Notes: generated by a model from the sequence alone, not told the origin. A DNA stretch of 36,138 nucleotides from Pseudomonas sp. (GCA_022448005.1 JAKUTK010000042.1:1-36138), one strand, 5' to 3'. Numbered from the stretch's first letter, positions 1 to 9,124 are shown. Program-made: numbers and translations.

Positions 1-4
1 ACGA

Positions 5-36
5 AAAATGCCCGTATCTCACGATACGGGCATTTT
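5..36. terminator. Bidirectional intrinsic terminator downstream of zipA
   Basis: A perfect 14-bp stem (5-18 with 23-36) closes a four-base TCAC loop. The stem ends in an A tract on the left and a T tract on the right, so it can terminate transcription in either direction. It lies about 60 bases past the zipA stop codon and would end the leftward smc-zipA transcript. In related pseudomonads ligA often follows zipA; it is outside the window, so any effect on it cannot be judged. Confidence 0.85.
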
Positions 37-97
37 CTCTAACCACCGTTCAGACCGCTAGGTTTTCACACAGTCTGCCTGGGAGCGGTTTTCTGGA

Positions 98-919
98 TCA
101 ACGCTTGGTTGTCATCTGCCGGCGTTCATAATCGACAATGCGCTGGCGATAGTGCTCGATGGTCTGAGCCGTAAGCACGCTGCGCTGATCGTCCTTGAGC
201 TCGCCGTTCAGCTCCTGTGACAACTTCCGAGCAGCGGCAACCATGACATCGAAGGCTTGCTTCGGATGGCGCGGGCCTGGCAGACCCAGAAAGAAGCTCA
301 CGGCTGGGGTTGTGAAGTGGTCGATGTCATCCAGATCGAAAGTGCCAGGCTTGACCGCATTGGCCATGGAAAACAGCACTTCGCCGTTGCCCGCCATGCT
401 TTCGTGACGATGGAAGATGTCCATCTCACCGAAGCGCAGACCGCTTTCCAGAATATTCTGCAACAGTGCAGGACCCCGGAAACCATGGGTATCACGCGAG
501 ATCACATTAATGACCAGCACTTCCTCGACGGGAGGCAGATCCTGATCGAAATGTTCATCCGACTCCGCCTCTTCGTCCGCTACCGGATCCAACAGCGTCG
601 GAACAGGAGCATCGTCGCTCGAGAAATGCAGATCGCCCTGCCGCGGCTCGGCGGTGCGACGCTTACCGGTTTCGCGCGCGCTCATCGAGGGAAGATCGGT
701 TTCGTCCAGTGAGGGCTCGTTGTTTCGACTCACGACACGCGGCGGGCCCAACAGCTCGTTCGACTCGTCTTCATCGGGAAGATTGCTCGCGATGTTGCGG
801 TCCAGCTTGAACTTCAACTTGCCCTTGCTACCGCGCATCCGCCGCCAGCCATCAAAAAGAATGCCGGCGATGACAATGATGCCGATGACGATCAGCCACT
901 CGCGCAGACCGATATCCAT
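98..919 (-). CDS. zipA: Cell division protein ZipA
   Basis: ZipA is an inner-membrane protein that binds the C-terminal tail of FtsZ and tethers the Z ring early in division. The 273-residue product begins MDIGLREWL and has one N-terminal membrane helix (about residues 8-23) followed by a basic stretch ([10 protein letters not shown]). An acidic, low-complexity linker follows to about residue 130. The C-terminal FtsZ-binding domain then starts near LVINVISRD, and its [10 protein letters not shown] stretch is typical of the family. The ATG at 919 is chosen over an in-frame upstream ATG at 982 because the helix then starts where it does in other pseudomonad ZipA proteins; a purine-rich CAGGGG lies upstream. 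It follows smc on the same strand after 180 bases, so it may be co-transcribed or have its own promoter. Confidence 0.95.
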   Translation of the reverse strand: MDIGLREWLIVIGIIVIAGILFDGWRRMRGSKGKLKFKLDRNIASNLPDEDESNELLGPPRVVSRNNEPSLDETDLPSMSARETGKRRTAEPRQGDLHFSSDDAPVPTLLDPVADEEAESDEHFDQDLPPVEEVLVINVISRDTHGFRGPALLQNILESGLRFGEMDIFHRHESMAGNGEVLFSMANAVKPGTFDLDDIDHFTTPAVSFFLGLPGPRHPKQAFDVMVAAARKLSQELNGELKDDQRSVLTAQTIEHYRQRIVDYERRQMTTKR

Positions 920-1099
920 TAATGCTTGAACCCCTGAAATCGATGATAAAGACGCAGATTCACAGCCGCTGAACAGGCTCATCTGCGCATCGTAAAAATT
1001 GCGCTCTAAACTAGCACGACGAACGGTAGTTTTGCACCGCCCGACACCGCTCTTTTATTGGTCTTCCAACACCTTCCACTGCGCTTGAAACAGCGCCGT

Positions 1100-4000
1100 T
1101 CAAGCTTCTACGAGCGCTACCGCCTGCTCCACGTCGACTGCGACAAGTCTTGAACATCCCGGCTCGTGCATGGTTACGCCCATCAGCTGGTCGGCCATTT
1201 CCATCGCAATCTTGTTGTGCGTGATGTAAATGAACTGCACCTTCTCGGACATCTCCTTGACCAGCCGCGCATAGCGCCCAACGTTGGCGTCATCCAATGG
1301 TGCATCCACTTCGTCCAGCATGCAGAACGGCGCCGGATTGAGTTGGAAGATCGCAAACACCAACGCCAGCGCGGTCAGTGCCTTCTCACCGCCTGACAGC
1401 AGATGAATAGTGCTGTTCTTCTTACCCGGCGGACGCGCCATGATCGCCACCCCGGTATCGAGTAAATCTTCCCCGGTAAGTTCCAGATAAGCGTTGCCGC
1501 CACCGAAAACCTTCGGAAAAAGCGCCTGCAAACCGGTGTTGATCTGGTCGAAGGTTTCCTTGAAGCGATTACGCGTTTCCTTGTCGATCTTGCGGATAAC
1601 GTTTTCCAGCGTATCCAGTGCTTCGGCCAGGTCGTCGTTCTGCGCATCGAGATAGCGTTTGCGCTCCGATTGCTGCTGGTATTCGTCGATCGCCGCGAGG
1701 TTGATCGGGCCAAGGCGCTGAATACGCGCAGCCAGACGCTCGAGTTCGTCCTCCCACGCCGCCTCGCCGGCCTCGGCAGGCAGCGTCGCCAGGACGCCAT
1801 GCAGGTCGAAACCGTCCTCGTGCAGCTGGTCCTGTAGCGTCTTGCGCCTGACGCTAAGGGCCTGCCAGTCCATTCGCTGCTGTTCCAGCTGGCCACGTAG
1901 CGACTGTGCCTGCTGCTCGGCCTGCGACCGGCGCTTCTCGGCATCTCGCAGTTCACGATCAGCATCTTCGAGCGCCAGGCGCGCCAGTTTGAGTTCGTCC
2001 TCGACGCCCATGCGCCGCTCCAGCAGCTCTTCGAGCTTCATGCGCAGCTCTTCGAGCGGCGCCTCGCCCTCCTCCAGATTCAGATTCAGCTGCTCGCGGC
2101 GCTCCACTGCGCGTTCGAACTGCTGCTCGAGGCGTTCGAGCGCCTGGCGGATCGAGTCATGCTGGGCTCTCAGCGAGCCAATCCGTACGGCCAGCTGGTG
2201 CGCGTGATCCTTGTGCTGGCGGGCGTCCTGGCGAACCCGGTCGAGTTTTTCCCGAATCGTGTCGCGGTTCGCCAGTAGTGACTCGCGCTGCTCGGTATCG
2301 ATGGCCATCGCGTCGAGCGCATCCTGCAACTGCAGCCGCGACTCGCCCAGCTGCTCGGTTTCCAGGGTGCGCTGCTCGGAGAGTTCCAGGAGCTCCTCAT
2401 CCAGCCGGCGCCGACGCAGGCTCAGCTGCTCCAGCTTGGCCTGGCTGGCCGACAAGCGAGCATTCAATTCGCCTTGCTGACGGGACAGCTCCTGATGTTG
2501 GCGCCTTTGCTGCTCGCGGCATTCCTCTTGCTCGCGTTGCGCCTCTCGCAGTTGTCCAAGCTGCTCGGCCCACTGATCAAGGCTCGCCTCACAGTCATCA
2601 CGTTCGGTCTGCAACAGCGTCAGCTCCTGACTGCGCGCCAACAGCCCGGACTCGGCCTCCCCGGCTCGCTTGACCCTGAGAAAATGCCGGCCAACCCAAT
2701 AGCCGTCACGGCTGATCAAGCTCTCGCCATCACCGAGTGAGCCACGTGCTGCCAAGGCCTGCTCGAGATCGTCCACCGGGCGCACCCGAGCCAGCCATGG
2801 CGACAGATCGGTCGCTGAGTCGACCTTGTCCAGCAGACTTCCGTCGATCAGGCCGCGTCCGTGTGCGGCACTGACCAGACGCAAATCGCCCTGTTCGAAG
2901 CCACTCATGTCCAGGCCGTCGAAGTTGTCCAATAGCACCGCCTGCAGATCCGCGCCCAGCACGGTTTCGACGGCCAGCTCCCAGCCCGGCTCGACGCGTA
3001 GTTCTTCGGCCAGGCGCGGTCGCTGGTCGAGCCCTCGCTCATGCAGCCAATCGGAAACACCTTTCCCAGGATCCATGGCGGCCTGCTGCAGGGCTTCCAG
3101 CGAAGCAATACGGCCATCCATACGCTGCAACTGGCCCAGCGCCTCCTGCTCGGCGCGGCTCGCCTGTTGCAGCTGTTCACGGAGCCCCTCGAGCTGCTGG
3201 TCGGTCAGCTCCTGTGCCGCAGACAGCTCCTCGAGATTCATCTCGCCGATGGCCAACTGTTCGCTAATCTCGGTAACCATGGCATCTTCCGGATCGCCGG
3301 CGAGCAAGCTGAGTTCATCCTCAAGACGTCGCCGACGCTCGGCCAGCCGCTCCAGGCTCTGTTCAAGCTGCTGGATACGCGACTGCTCGACCTCCGCCGT
3401 TCGGCGCGGTTCGGCGCTCTGCTGGTTGAACCGCTCCCACCGGTCTTGCCAGTGCTGCATGGTGGTCTCGGATTCTTCGAGCTGGGCGGCAGTCTCTTCA
3501 GCGGCCGCGCCTGCGATCTCTTGCTCCGGCTCGAGCATCGCCAGCTCTTCACCAAGGGTGGCGAGCACGGTCCGGTCGTGCCCTAGATGAGATTCGGTTT
3601 CCAGCCGGGCCCGCTCGGCCTCGCGCAGATCGTCCTGCAGCTGACGCAAACGCTGTTGGCCATGCTGAATGCTCTGCTCGACGCGTGCGATATCACCGCC
3701 GACAGAATAGAAGCGCCCCTGAACGAGGTTGAAGCGCTCCGACAGTTCGTGGTGCCCGTCGCGCAGACGCTCGATGCTGGCGTCGGCATTCCGTTGTTCC
3801 GCTATCAGCGCCTCAAAACTGACCTCCTGATCGCCGATCACCTGCTCACGCTGACCCACCTGATCGTTCAGCGTTTGCCAGCGCAGCGCCGCCAGCTGGG
3901 CCTTCAGCTGACGCTCCTCGGCTTTGTACTCCTGATATTTCTCCGCCGACTGCGCCTGGCGATGCAGGCGCTCCAGCTGACGCTCGAGCTCTTCGCGCAG

Positions 4001-4588
4001 ATCGGTCAGGCGAGCCAGGTTTTCATGGGTTCGGCGAATACGATTTTCAGTTTCGCGGCGGCGCTCCTTGTACTTGGAGATACCGGCCGCCTCTTCGATG
4101 AAGTTGCGCAGGTCTTCAGGCTTGGCCTCGATCAGCTTGGAGATCATGCCTTGCTCGATGATCGAGTAGCTGCGTGGCCCCAGCCCGGTGCCCAGGAAGA
4201 TATCGGTGATGTCGCGCCGACGACATTTCACGCCATTGAGGAAGTAGGTGTTCTGGGCGTCGCGGGTCACCCGGCGGCGGATCGAGATCTCCGCAAACGC
4301 CGCGTATTCGCCGAGCAGCGTGCCGTCCGAATTATCGAAGATCAGCTCGATGCTGGCCTGCGTCACTGGCTTGCGTGTGTTCGAGCCATTGAAGATGACG
4401 TCTGTCATCGACTCGCCACGCAGGTTTTTAGCCGAACTCTCGCCCATGACCCAGCGTACGGCATCGATGATATTGGACTTGCCACAACCGTTCGGGCCGA
4501 CCACTGCCGCCATGTTGCTGGGGAAACTTACCGTGGTGGGATCGACGAAGGATTTGAAACCGGCGAGCTTGATGCTTTTCAGACGCAT
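1100..4588 (-). CDS. smc: Chromosome segregation ATPase SMC
   Basis: This 1162-residue protein has the complete SMC architecture. An N-terminal ATPase half carries Walker A (GPNGCGKSN, about residues 31-39). Two long Glu/Gln/Arg/Leu-rich coiled coils flank a hinge at roughly residues 500-670. The C-terminal ATPase half carries the LLSGGEK signature (about 1064) and Walker B with FCMLDEVDAPLDD (about 1082). With ScpA and ScpB it forms a condensin that loads near the origin and helps align and separate replicated chromosome arms; scpA and scpB are not in this window. The length is normal for the family and the frame is unbroken. Its start is an ATG at 4588. The downstream neighbour zipA matches the smc-zipA order I recall from other pseudomonads. 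Confidence 0.97.
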   Translation of the reverse strand: MRLKSIKLAGFKSFVDPTTVSFPSNMAAVVGPNGCGKSNIIDAVRWVMGESSAKNLRGESMTDVIFNGSNTRKPVTQASIELIFDNSDGTLLGEYAAFAEISIRRRVTRDAQNTYFLNGVKCRRRDITDIFLGTGLGPRSYSIIEQGMISKLIEAKPEDLRNFIEEAAGISKYKERRRETENRIRRTHENLARLTDLREELERQLERLHRQAQSAEKYQEYKAEERQLKAQLAALRWQTLNDQVGQREQVIGDQEVSFEALIAEQRNADASIERLRDGHHELSERFNLVQGRFYSVGGDIARVEQSIQHGQQRLRQLQDDLREAERARLETESHLGHDRTVLATLGEELAMLEPEQEIAGAAAEETAAQLEESETTMQHWQDRWERFNQQSAEPRRTAEVEQSRIQQLEQSLERLAERRRRLEDELSLLAGDPEDAMVTEISEQLAIGEMNLEELSAAQELTDQQLEGLREQLQQASRAEQEALGQLQRMDGRIASLEALQQAAMDPGKGVSDWLHERGLDQRPRLAEELRVEPGWELAVETVLGADLQAVLLDNFDGLDMSGFEQGDLRLVSAAHGRGLIDGSLLDKVDSATDLSPWLARVRPVDDLEQALAARGSLGDGESLISRDGYWVGRHFLRVKRAGEAESGLLARSQELTLLQTERDDCEASLDQWAEQLGQLREAQREQEECREQQRRQHQELSRQQGELNARLSASQAKLEQLSLRRRRLDEELLELSEQRTLETEQLGESRLQLQDALDAMAIDTEQRESLLANRDTIREKLDRVRQDARQHKDHAHQLAVRIGSLRAQHDSIRQALERLEQQFERAVERREQLNLNLEEGEAPLEELRMKLEELLERRMGVEDELKLARLALEDADRELRDAEKRRSQAEQQAQSLRGQLEQQRMDWQALSVRRKTLQDQLHEDGFDLHGVLATLPAEAGEAAWEDELERLAARIQRLGPINLAAIDEYQQQSERKRYLDAQNDDLAEALDTLENVIRKIDKETRNRFKETFDQINTGLQALFPKVFGGGNAYLELTGEDLLDTGVAIMARPPGKKNSTIHLLSGGEKALTALALVFAIFQLNPAPFCMLDEVDAPLDDANVGRYARLVKEMSEKVQFIYITHNKIAMEMADQLMGVTMHEPGCSRLVAVDVEQAVALVEA

Positions 4589-4902
4589 TGAGGCCTATCC
4601 GTGGCAATCGGTACGTAAGCCGGAGCGTCGTATTCACCGTGGGCTTGATGGGTTTCCCGGGGCATTGCTGGAGTCGTCTGGGCGGTCGGCTGCGCAGTTT
4701 ATCACGACGACAAGCGGGCCTCTCAGGGCCCGTAGCACAAAGCGAAAACGTGTGTGGGGAAGTCAGAAATGACAGGTTTGACCGCGAGCTAACGGCCGGC
4801 AGTGGTTAGCCATTGTCGAAGGGAAAAGCCGCTACCACGCCACGACTGAACTGACATCGATGGCGTGAGGGCGAGCGACATCCTTCACAAAGGATGCTGG
4901 CG
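4589..4902. other. Intergenic region between moaA and smc
   Basis: This 314-base gap lies between the moaA stop and the smc start, both on the minus strand. I see no credible gene in it. It must hold the smc promoter unless moaA reads through. There is a short perfect 6-bp inverted repeat at 4715-4732. A 7-bp stem-loop at 4879-4896 lies just past the moaA stop but has no following T run. I could not pick a convincing -35/-10 pair. Confidence 0.6.
4879..4896 (-). terminator. Possible weak terminator or mRNA end after moaA
   Basis: CATCCTT (4879-4885) pairs perfectly with AAGGATG (4890-4896) around a four-base loop, only seven bases past the moaA stop in the direction of transcription. No T run follows on the minus strand, so it is not a canonical intrinsic terminator. 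It may instead protect the transcript end. Confidence 0.35.
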
Positions 4903-5898
4903 CTAGCCACCCGTCATGCTCATGAATCGCACAACCTGGACCTGTTCATCAGTGCGGAATTCATGTTTCTCAGGCTTGAGCTGCAGCGCATCGACCAACG
5001 CCTGGCGCAGCCGTTCGCTGTCGCCGGGGTAGCGACGCATCAAAGTCTTGAGATCCAGCGCGCCTTCATGCCCGAGGCAGAGCACCAGCTTGCCTTCGGC
5101 TGTCACCCGCACCCGGTTGCAACTGCCGCAAAAGTTGTTGCTATGAGGCGAGATGAAGCCCACCTGGGTGTTACTGCCGGCCACTTGCCAATACCGCGAG
5201 GGACCGCCGGTGGTGTGGCTGCTTCGTATCAGCTGATGGCCGACTTCGATACGCTCGCGAACCTCCTCGCTGGAGCAGAACGTGATCTCACGCTCATGGC
5301 TGGAGACGTTGCCCAACGGCATCTCTTCGATAAAGCTGATATCCAGCCCGCGCTCGACGGCGAAATTCACCAGATCAAGCACTTCATCGTCGTTACGGCC
5401 CTTCTGAATCACGCTGTTGAGCTTGATTCGCTCGAACCCGGCACGACGTGCAGCATCGATACCGGCGACCACCTGTTCGAGCATGTCGCGGCGCGTGAGC
5501 TCGGCGAAACGTTTACGTTTGAGCGAATCCAGGCTTACATTCAGACGCTTGACGCCAGCCTCGCGAAGCACCGGTGCAAGTTTCGGCAGCTGCGAACCGT
5601 TGGTTGTGATTGCCAGATCTTCCAACTCTTCACGCGCACCCAGTCGACTCAACAGGCTCGGCAACCCCTTGCGCACCAGCGGCTCTCCACCCGTAACACG
5701 GATACGCTTGACGCCCAGACTGATAAAGGCGTCAGCCACGGCATAGAGCTCTTCCAGCGTGAGGATCTGCGCACGCGGGGCGAAGACCATATCCTCACTC
5801 ATGCAGTAGGTGCACCGGAAATCGCAACGGTCGGTGACCGACAATCGGAGGTAGGTGATGCGTCGGCCGAATGGGTCGACCAACTTCGAATCTGGCAT
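4903..5898 (-). CDS. moaA: GTP 3',8-cyclase MoaA (molybdenum cofactor synthesis)
   Basis: MoaA is a radical SAM enzyme that, with MoaC, converts GTP to cyclic pyranopterin monophosphate, the first step of molybdenum cofactor synthesis. The 331-residue product has the SAM-cluster cysteines C25, C29 and C32 (CX3CX2C). A C-terminal second cluster motif sits in NNFCGSCNRVRV followed by a third cysteine in LVLCLGHEG. The protein ends in the diglycine tail (MTGG) needed for activity in the family. I chose the ATG at 5898 because GGAG sits six bases upstream and the product then begins close to LVDPFGRR as in homologues; an in-frame ATG lies 27 bases further up. Molybdenum cofactor would serve enzymes such as nitrate reductase, which fits a denitrifier. 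Confidence 0.96.
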   Translation of the reverse strand: MPDSKLVDPFGRRITYLRLSVTDRCDFRCTYCMSEDMVFAPRAQILTLEELYAVADAFISLGVKRIRVTGGEPLVRKGLPSLLSRLGAREELEDLAITTNGSQLPKLAPVLREAGVKRLNVSLDSLKRKRFAELTRRDMLEQVVAGIDAARRAGFERIKLNSVIQKGRNDDEVLDLVNFAVERGLDISFIEEMPLGNVSSHEREITFCSSEEVRERIEVGHQLIRSSHTTGGPSRYWQVAGSNTQVGFISPHSNNFCGSCNRVRVTAEGKLVLCLGHEGALDLKTLMRRYPGDSERLRQALVDALQLKPEKHEFRTDEQVQVVRFMSMTGG

Positions 5899-6131
5899 TT
5901 CGCTCTCCAGCGGTTTGATGCGCACGACTAAGACTATTACTGAACGCCAGGCGTAGCAAAGGCTGCGGGCTGAATGGTAGACCGAGGTAGCCGGGATCGA
6001 CTCAGCATGCTTGGACTTTAGCCTGTCGCAGCGCCTCGATCAGGCTACAAACGAGACGCCCTTGCAACGATCCTTTTGCCTGCGGATCGAACTCGGGGAT
6101 ACTTCGCGCTCGAGTTTTGCCGGGAGCCCAT

Positions 6132-7013
6132 ATGGACAACGACGCCCTCCAGTCGATGAGCTGGCGAGAACGCCTCTATATCATCATTTTTTTCACCAAT
6201 ACGCCGGCCGGGAAGCGCTTCGATACCTGGTTGCTGGTGGTCATCTTCGCCAGCCTGGTAGTGGTGATGCTGGACAGCGTTGCGCTGTACAGCGAGCGCT
6301 ACGGCGGCTTGCTGGACGGCCTGGAATGGTTATTCACCGCCGTTTTCCTGATCGAGTATCTGATCCGGATTTACTGTCATCCCGAGCCGCGCAAGTACAT
6401 TTTCAGCTTCTACGGTGCGATCGATGTGCTTTCAGTCGTTCCGGCCTTCATAGCCCTGCTGCTGCCAGATGCTGAGTATCTATTGGTAGTACGCGCGATC
6501 CGGATGCTGCGCGTCTTCCGCGTGCTCAAACTCACCCAGTACCTGAGTCAGGCCAACTTTCTGATGGTCGCGCTGCGAGGCAGCAAGCAGAAAATCATCG
6601 TCTTTCTGCTCAGCGTCAGCACCATGGTGCTGGTTTTCGGCACCTTGATGTATGTAATCGAAGGGCCATCGAGGGGCTTTACCAGCATTCCGATGAGTAT
6701 TTACTGGGCGATCGTGACCATCACCACTGTCGGCTTCGGCGATATCACCCCGCAGACCCCCATGGGCAAGGCGATAGCCAGCCTGGTGATGATCACGGGC
6801 TATTCGATCATCGCAGTGCCCACCGGCATTTTTACCGCGGAGCTGGCCACCGCCATGCGTGCCGACAGTCTTCAGCAGCGCTGCCCGACCTGCGAAAAGC
6901 TGAGCCACGAACCAAACGCGGCCTTTTGCAGCCGCTGTGGCACTCACCTGTTCAAACGCAGTGAGCCTGAGCCCGACGAGGAGCAGGATCCACCGAAGCA
7001 GCAGAGCGACTGA
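6132..7013 (+). CDS. Voltage-gated-type potassium channel with C-terminal zinc ribbon
   Basis: The 293-residue product has six predicted membrane helices plus a re-entrant pore loop. S4 carries spaced arginines (RAIRMLRVFRVLK), the mark of a voltage-sensor-like domain. The selectivity filter is TVGFGD (T199-D204), the GFG variant of the usual GYG, so potassium is the likely ion. After S6 comes a short cytoplasmic tail with CPTC and CSRC pairs spaced as a zinc ribbon, then an acidic, proline-rich end. The start at 6132 has GGGAG five bases upstream. It is divergent from moaA, with about 230 bases between the start codons. What opens the channel cannot be read from sequence; the zinc ribbon may act as a gating or assembly domain. 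Confidence 0.88.
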   Translation: MDNDALQSMSWRERLYIIIFFTNTPAGKRFDTWLLVVIFASLVVVMLDSVALYSERYGGLLDGLEWLFTAVFLIEYLIRIYCHPEPRKYIFSFYGAIDVLSVVPAFIALLLPDAEYLLVVRAIRMLRVFRVLKLTQYLSQANFLMVALRGSKQKIIVFLLSVSTMVLVFGTLMYVIEGPSRGFTSIPMSIYWAIVTITTVGFGDITPQTPMGKAIASLVMITGYSIIAVPTGIFTAELATAMRADSLQQRCPTCEKLSHEPNAAFCSRCGTHLFKRSEPEPDEEQDPPKQQSD

Positions 7014-7133
7014 GCCAGCGCTGCGCTTCGCCGATCTGGATCCTCTTCCATACGCTTCCATTGCGAGCTCCGAACCCCCCCGGCAAGCGGCTGTCACAAC
7101 CTCTGACTTGCCGCGGGCTGGACGGAGACATGC

Positions 7134-7547
7134 ATGCCCTTGCTCAAACTGGTGCACTTTGCGGGCTTACTCTGCTGGTGCGGCACCCTGCTCTACCTGC
7201 CTGCGCTGATTGCAGCAGGTACTCGACGCAGTGACCCACTTTTCTATCGTGACCATGCGCATCTGACGCGCATGGTGTTCAACCTGATCGGCACGCCAGC
7301 GGCGCTGGTCGCCATTGGTTCGGGTACAGCGCTTTTCCTGAGCCAGGGTCTCGTGGCCGGCTGGTTGATCGTCAAGCTCAGCACCGTGGCCGGGATGGTG
7401 CTCTGCCACACCCTGTGTGGCGTGCTGGTACTGCATATCGAACGGGCGCCTGAGCAGAGCGTGAGCATCCGTTGTCGTTTCCTTGGAGCAGTTGCCGCAA
7501 CGTTCATCACCGCGACGCTTTGGCTGGTGCTGGCAAAACCTTTCTAG
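7134..7547 (+). CDS. HemJ/CopD-like four-helix membrane protein
   Basis: A 137-residue integral membrane protein with about four helices. It resembles the HemJ/CopD superfamily: the N terminus (MPLLKLVHFAGLLCW) places a histidine at H8. A later helix reads WLIVKL...LCH with K81 and H92, matching the conserved His/Lys arrangement of HemJ-type protoporphyrinogen oxidases. HemJ proteins oxidise protoporphyrinogen IX and CopD proteins are linked to copper uptake; which applies here is not decidable. It precedes a caa3 oxidase cluster, so a role in heme or copper supply is a reasonable inference. GGAG is seven bases before the ATG. A canonical hemJ is expected elsewhere in the genome. Confidence 0.7.
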   Translation: MPLLKLVHFAGLLCWCGTLLYLPALIAAGTRRSDPLFYRDHAHLTRMVFNLIGTPAALVAIGSGTALFLSQGLVAGWLIVKLSTVAGMVLCHTLCGVLVLHIERAPEQSVSIRCRFLGAVAATFITATLWLVLAKPF

Positions 7548-7621
7548 CCCGTGCCCCGAACCGCTCGATCACCTCGAAGATGCCCATGACCGAACGATCC
7601 CAAGCCCCGTATTTTTCTGAT

Positions 7622-8086
7622 TCAGACCTTGTCCAGGTCGACCCCGACAGCATGCTCGTAGACCAGCCGGCCGCCGAGATACGCCGCGAGGGAAATCAAC
7701 ACGGCGGTGATTGCCGAAAGGTACAGCCCCCACAGCTGCATACTCTGGGCGTCGTTCTGGTAGCGCAGCAGCCAGTTCAGCGAAGCCAGAGACAGCATCA
7801 TCACGGCGAGAATCGCATGACACCAGGCAGTGATCTTGTGGCGAATCTCACGCACGGTCACCAAATCGATCAGTCCGAAGATGCTGGCGATCCAGCCACC
7901 CAGGGCGCCCACGCCGGACAGCCAAAGGCCGGCACGCCACCAGAAATCATCCAACGTCCAGAGGTGCGCGAGATCAACCGGCAGCAAGCCGGTCAGCGCG
8001 GCGACCGGAAAATGAATCAACATCGGGTGCAGCGGGTGGCCGGCTATCGCAGCGCGGCTGTGGATGGAATCTCTGTATCGGGCCAT
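7622..8086 (-). CDS. DUF2231-family membrane protein
   Basis: A 154-residue protein with about four membrane helices and the HPLHPMLIHFP segment near the N terminus that typifies DUF2231 membrane proteins. The several histidines near membrane boundaries could bind a metal or heme, but no function is established to my knowledge. I start it at the ATG at 8086, which has GGAG six bases upstream; another in-frame ATG lies 36 bases earlier. It is divergent from the coxB lipoprotein gene with only a short shared upstream region and is convergent with the HemJ/CopD-like gene. The location suggests a link to the caa3 oxidase, which is inference. Confidence 0.75.
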   Translation of the reverse strand: MARYRDSIHSRAAIAGHPLHPMLIHFPVAALTGLLPVDLAHLWTLDDFWWRAGLWLSGVGALGGWIASIFGLIDLVTVREIRHKITAWCHAILAVMMLSLASLNWLLRYQNDAQSMQLWGLYLSAITAVLISLAAYLGGRLVYEHAVGVDLDKV

Positions 8087-8146
8087 TGGGCGCTCCGGCA
8101 GCATTTGTCGGGGGTAGGCCACCGCGCAAAACGAGCCGGCGACCTT

Positions 8147-9124
8147 TTGAAATGGACCACGCTGGCGCTGGCAGTTCCTTTACTGAGTGGCTGTGGCGGT
8201 CCGCTGTCGTCGCTCAACCCAGCCAGTCCCATGGCGCGCCAGATATCTCATGTCTGGTGGGGCATGTTTGCCTTCGCCACGCTGGTGCTGGTCGCAGTCA
8301 GCGCGATATGGATCTATGCGCTGGCACGCAAGCCGCGGGAAACCAGCGAGGAAACGGCGCTCAAGATCAATCGCCGCTGGGTCATTGGCGGCGGCATCGT
8401 ACTGCCGAGTCTGAGCATCGTTGTTTTGCTGATTTTCGGCATACCTACCGGGCGCAGCATGATGCCCTTGCCGGTCGAAGGTCAGCAGCCGCTGGAGGTA
8501 GAGGTTACTGGCCACCAATGGTGGTGGGAGGTGCACTACCCCGAGAGCGGTGTCACCACGGCGAACCAGCTGATCATCCCGGCCGGACGACTGATAGACG
8601 TGAATGTCACCAGCGCCGATGTCATCCATTCGTTCTGGATTCCGCGACTCGGCGGCAAAATGGACATGATCCCTGGGCGTACCAATGTCATCCGTCTGCA
8701 AGCAGGCCATACCGGCGTCTTTCACGGCCAGTGTTCGGAATTCTGCGGGTTGCAGCATGCGCACATGAAACTGCATGTCGAGGCGCTGGACGAAGCCGGT
8801 TTCGATCAATGGATCGCCGTGCGGGAGAATCTCACTATCAAGCAACGCGCCCCTGGCGACGCCGGTCGGGTGTTCGATGAGCGCTGCGGTCAATGCCACC
8901 GCGTCGCGGGCATCAGCAACGGCACTCGTGCGCCGGACCTCACCGACCTCGCCACACGGCCAACCCTCGGCGCGGGGGTGCTCGACAACAACCATGACGG
9001 GCTGCGGCAGTGGCTACGTGACCACAAGACGCTCAAATTCGGCAACGGCATGCCCGCGCATGACGACGTTCCGCCGCAAACACTCGATCAGATTGCCGAC
9101 TGGCTGGAGACGCTCGCTCCATGA
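8147..9124 (+). CDS. coxB: Cytochrome c oxidase subunit II with fused cytochrome c domain (caa3 type)
   Basis: Subunit II receives electrons from cytochrome c through the binuclear CuA centre and passes them to subunit I. From a TTG at 8147 the product is 325 residues. It opens with a lipoprotein signal (lipobox LLSGC, C16) and has two membrane helices. The CuA domain contains HQWWWEVHY and the ligand set C196, C200, H204 and M207 in CSEFCGLQHAHM. A C-terminal class I cytochrome c domain has C247-GQ-C250-H251 and a distal methionine (GMPAH), so this is a caa3-type fusion. The start is uncertain: there is no ATG, and an in-frame TTG at 8105 would also give a good signal peptide. The stop overlaps the next start by four bases (ATGA), indicating translational coupling with subunit I. 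Confidence 0.92.
   Translation: MKWTTLALAVPLLSGCGGPLSSLNPASPMARQISHVWWGMFAFATLVLVAVSAIWIYALARKPRETSEETALKINRRWVIGGGIVLPSLSIVVLLIFGIPTGRSMMPLPVEGQQPLEVEVTGHQWWWEVHYPESGVTTANQLIIPAGRLIDVNVTSADVIHSFWIPRLGGKMDMIPGRTNVIRLQAGHTGVFHGQCSEFCGLQHAHMKLHVEALDEAGFDQWIAVRENLTIKQRAPGDAGRVFDERCGQCHRVAGISNGTRAPDLTDLATRPTLGAGVLDNNHDGLRQWLRDHKTLKFGNGMPAHDDVPPQTLDQIADWLETLAP

Noticed and set aside
3587..4591. Long plus-strand open frame opposite the smc 5' part
   Set aside because: It is the antisense shadow of smc, which has full family motifs; no ribosome site and no recognisable domain.
7081..7113. CGGCAAG/CTTGCCG inverted repeat before the HemJ/CopD-like gene
   Set aside because: The 19-base loop and lack of a T run make it a weak structure; not enough for a feature call.
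7472..8146. N-terminal extension of the coxB frame
   Set aside because: It overlaps the end of the HemJ/CopD-like gene and the whole DUF2231 gene, lacks family resemblance, and would place the lipoprotein signal in mid-protein.
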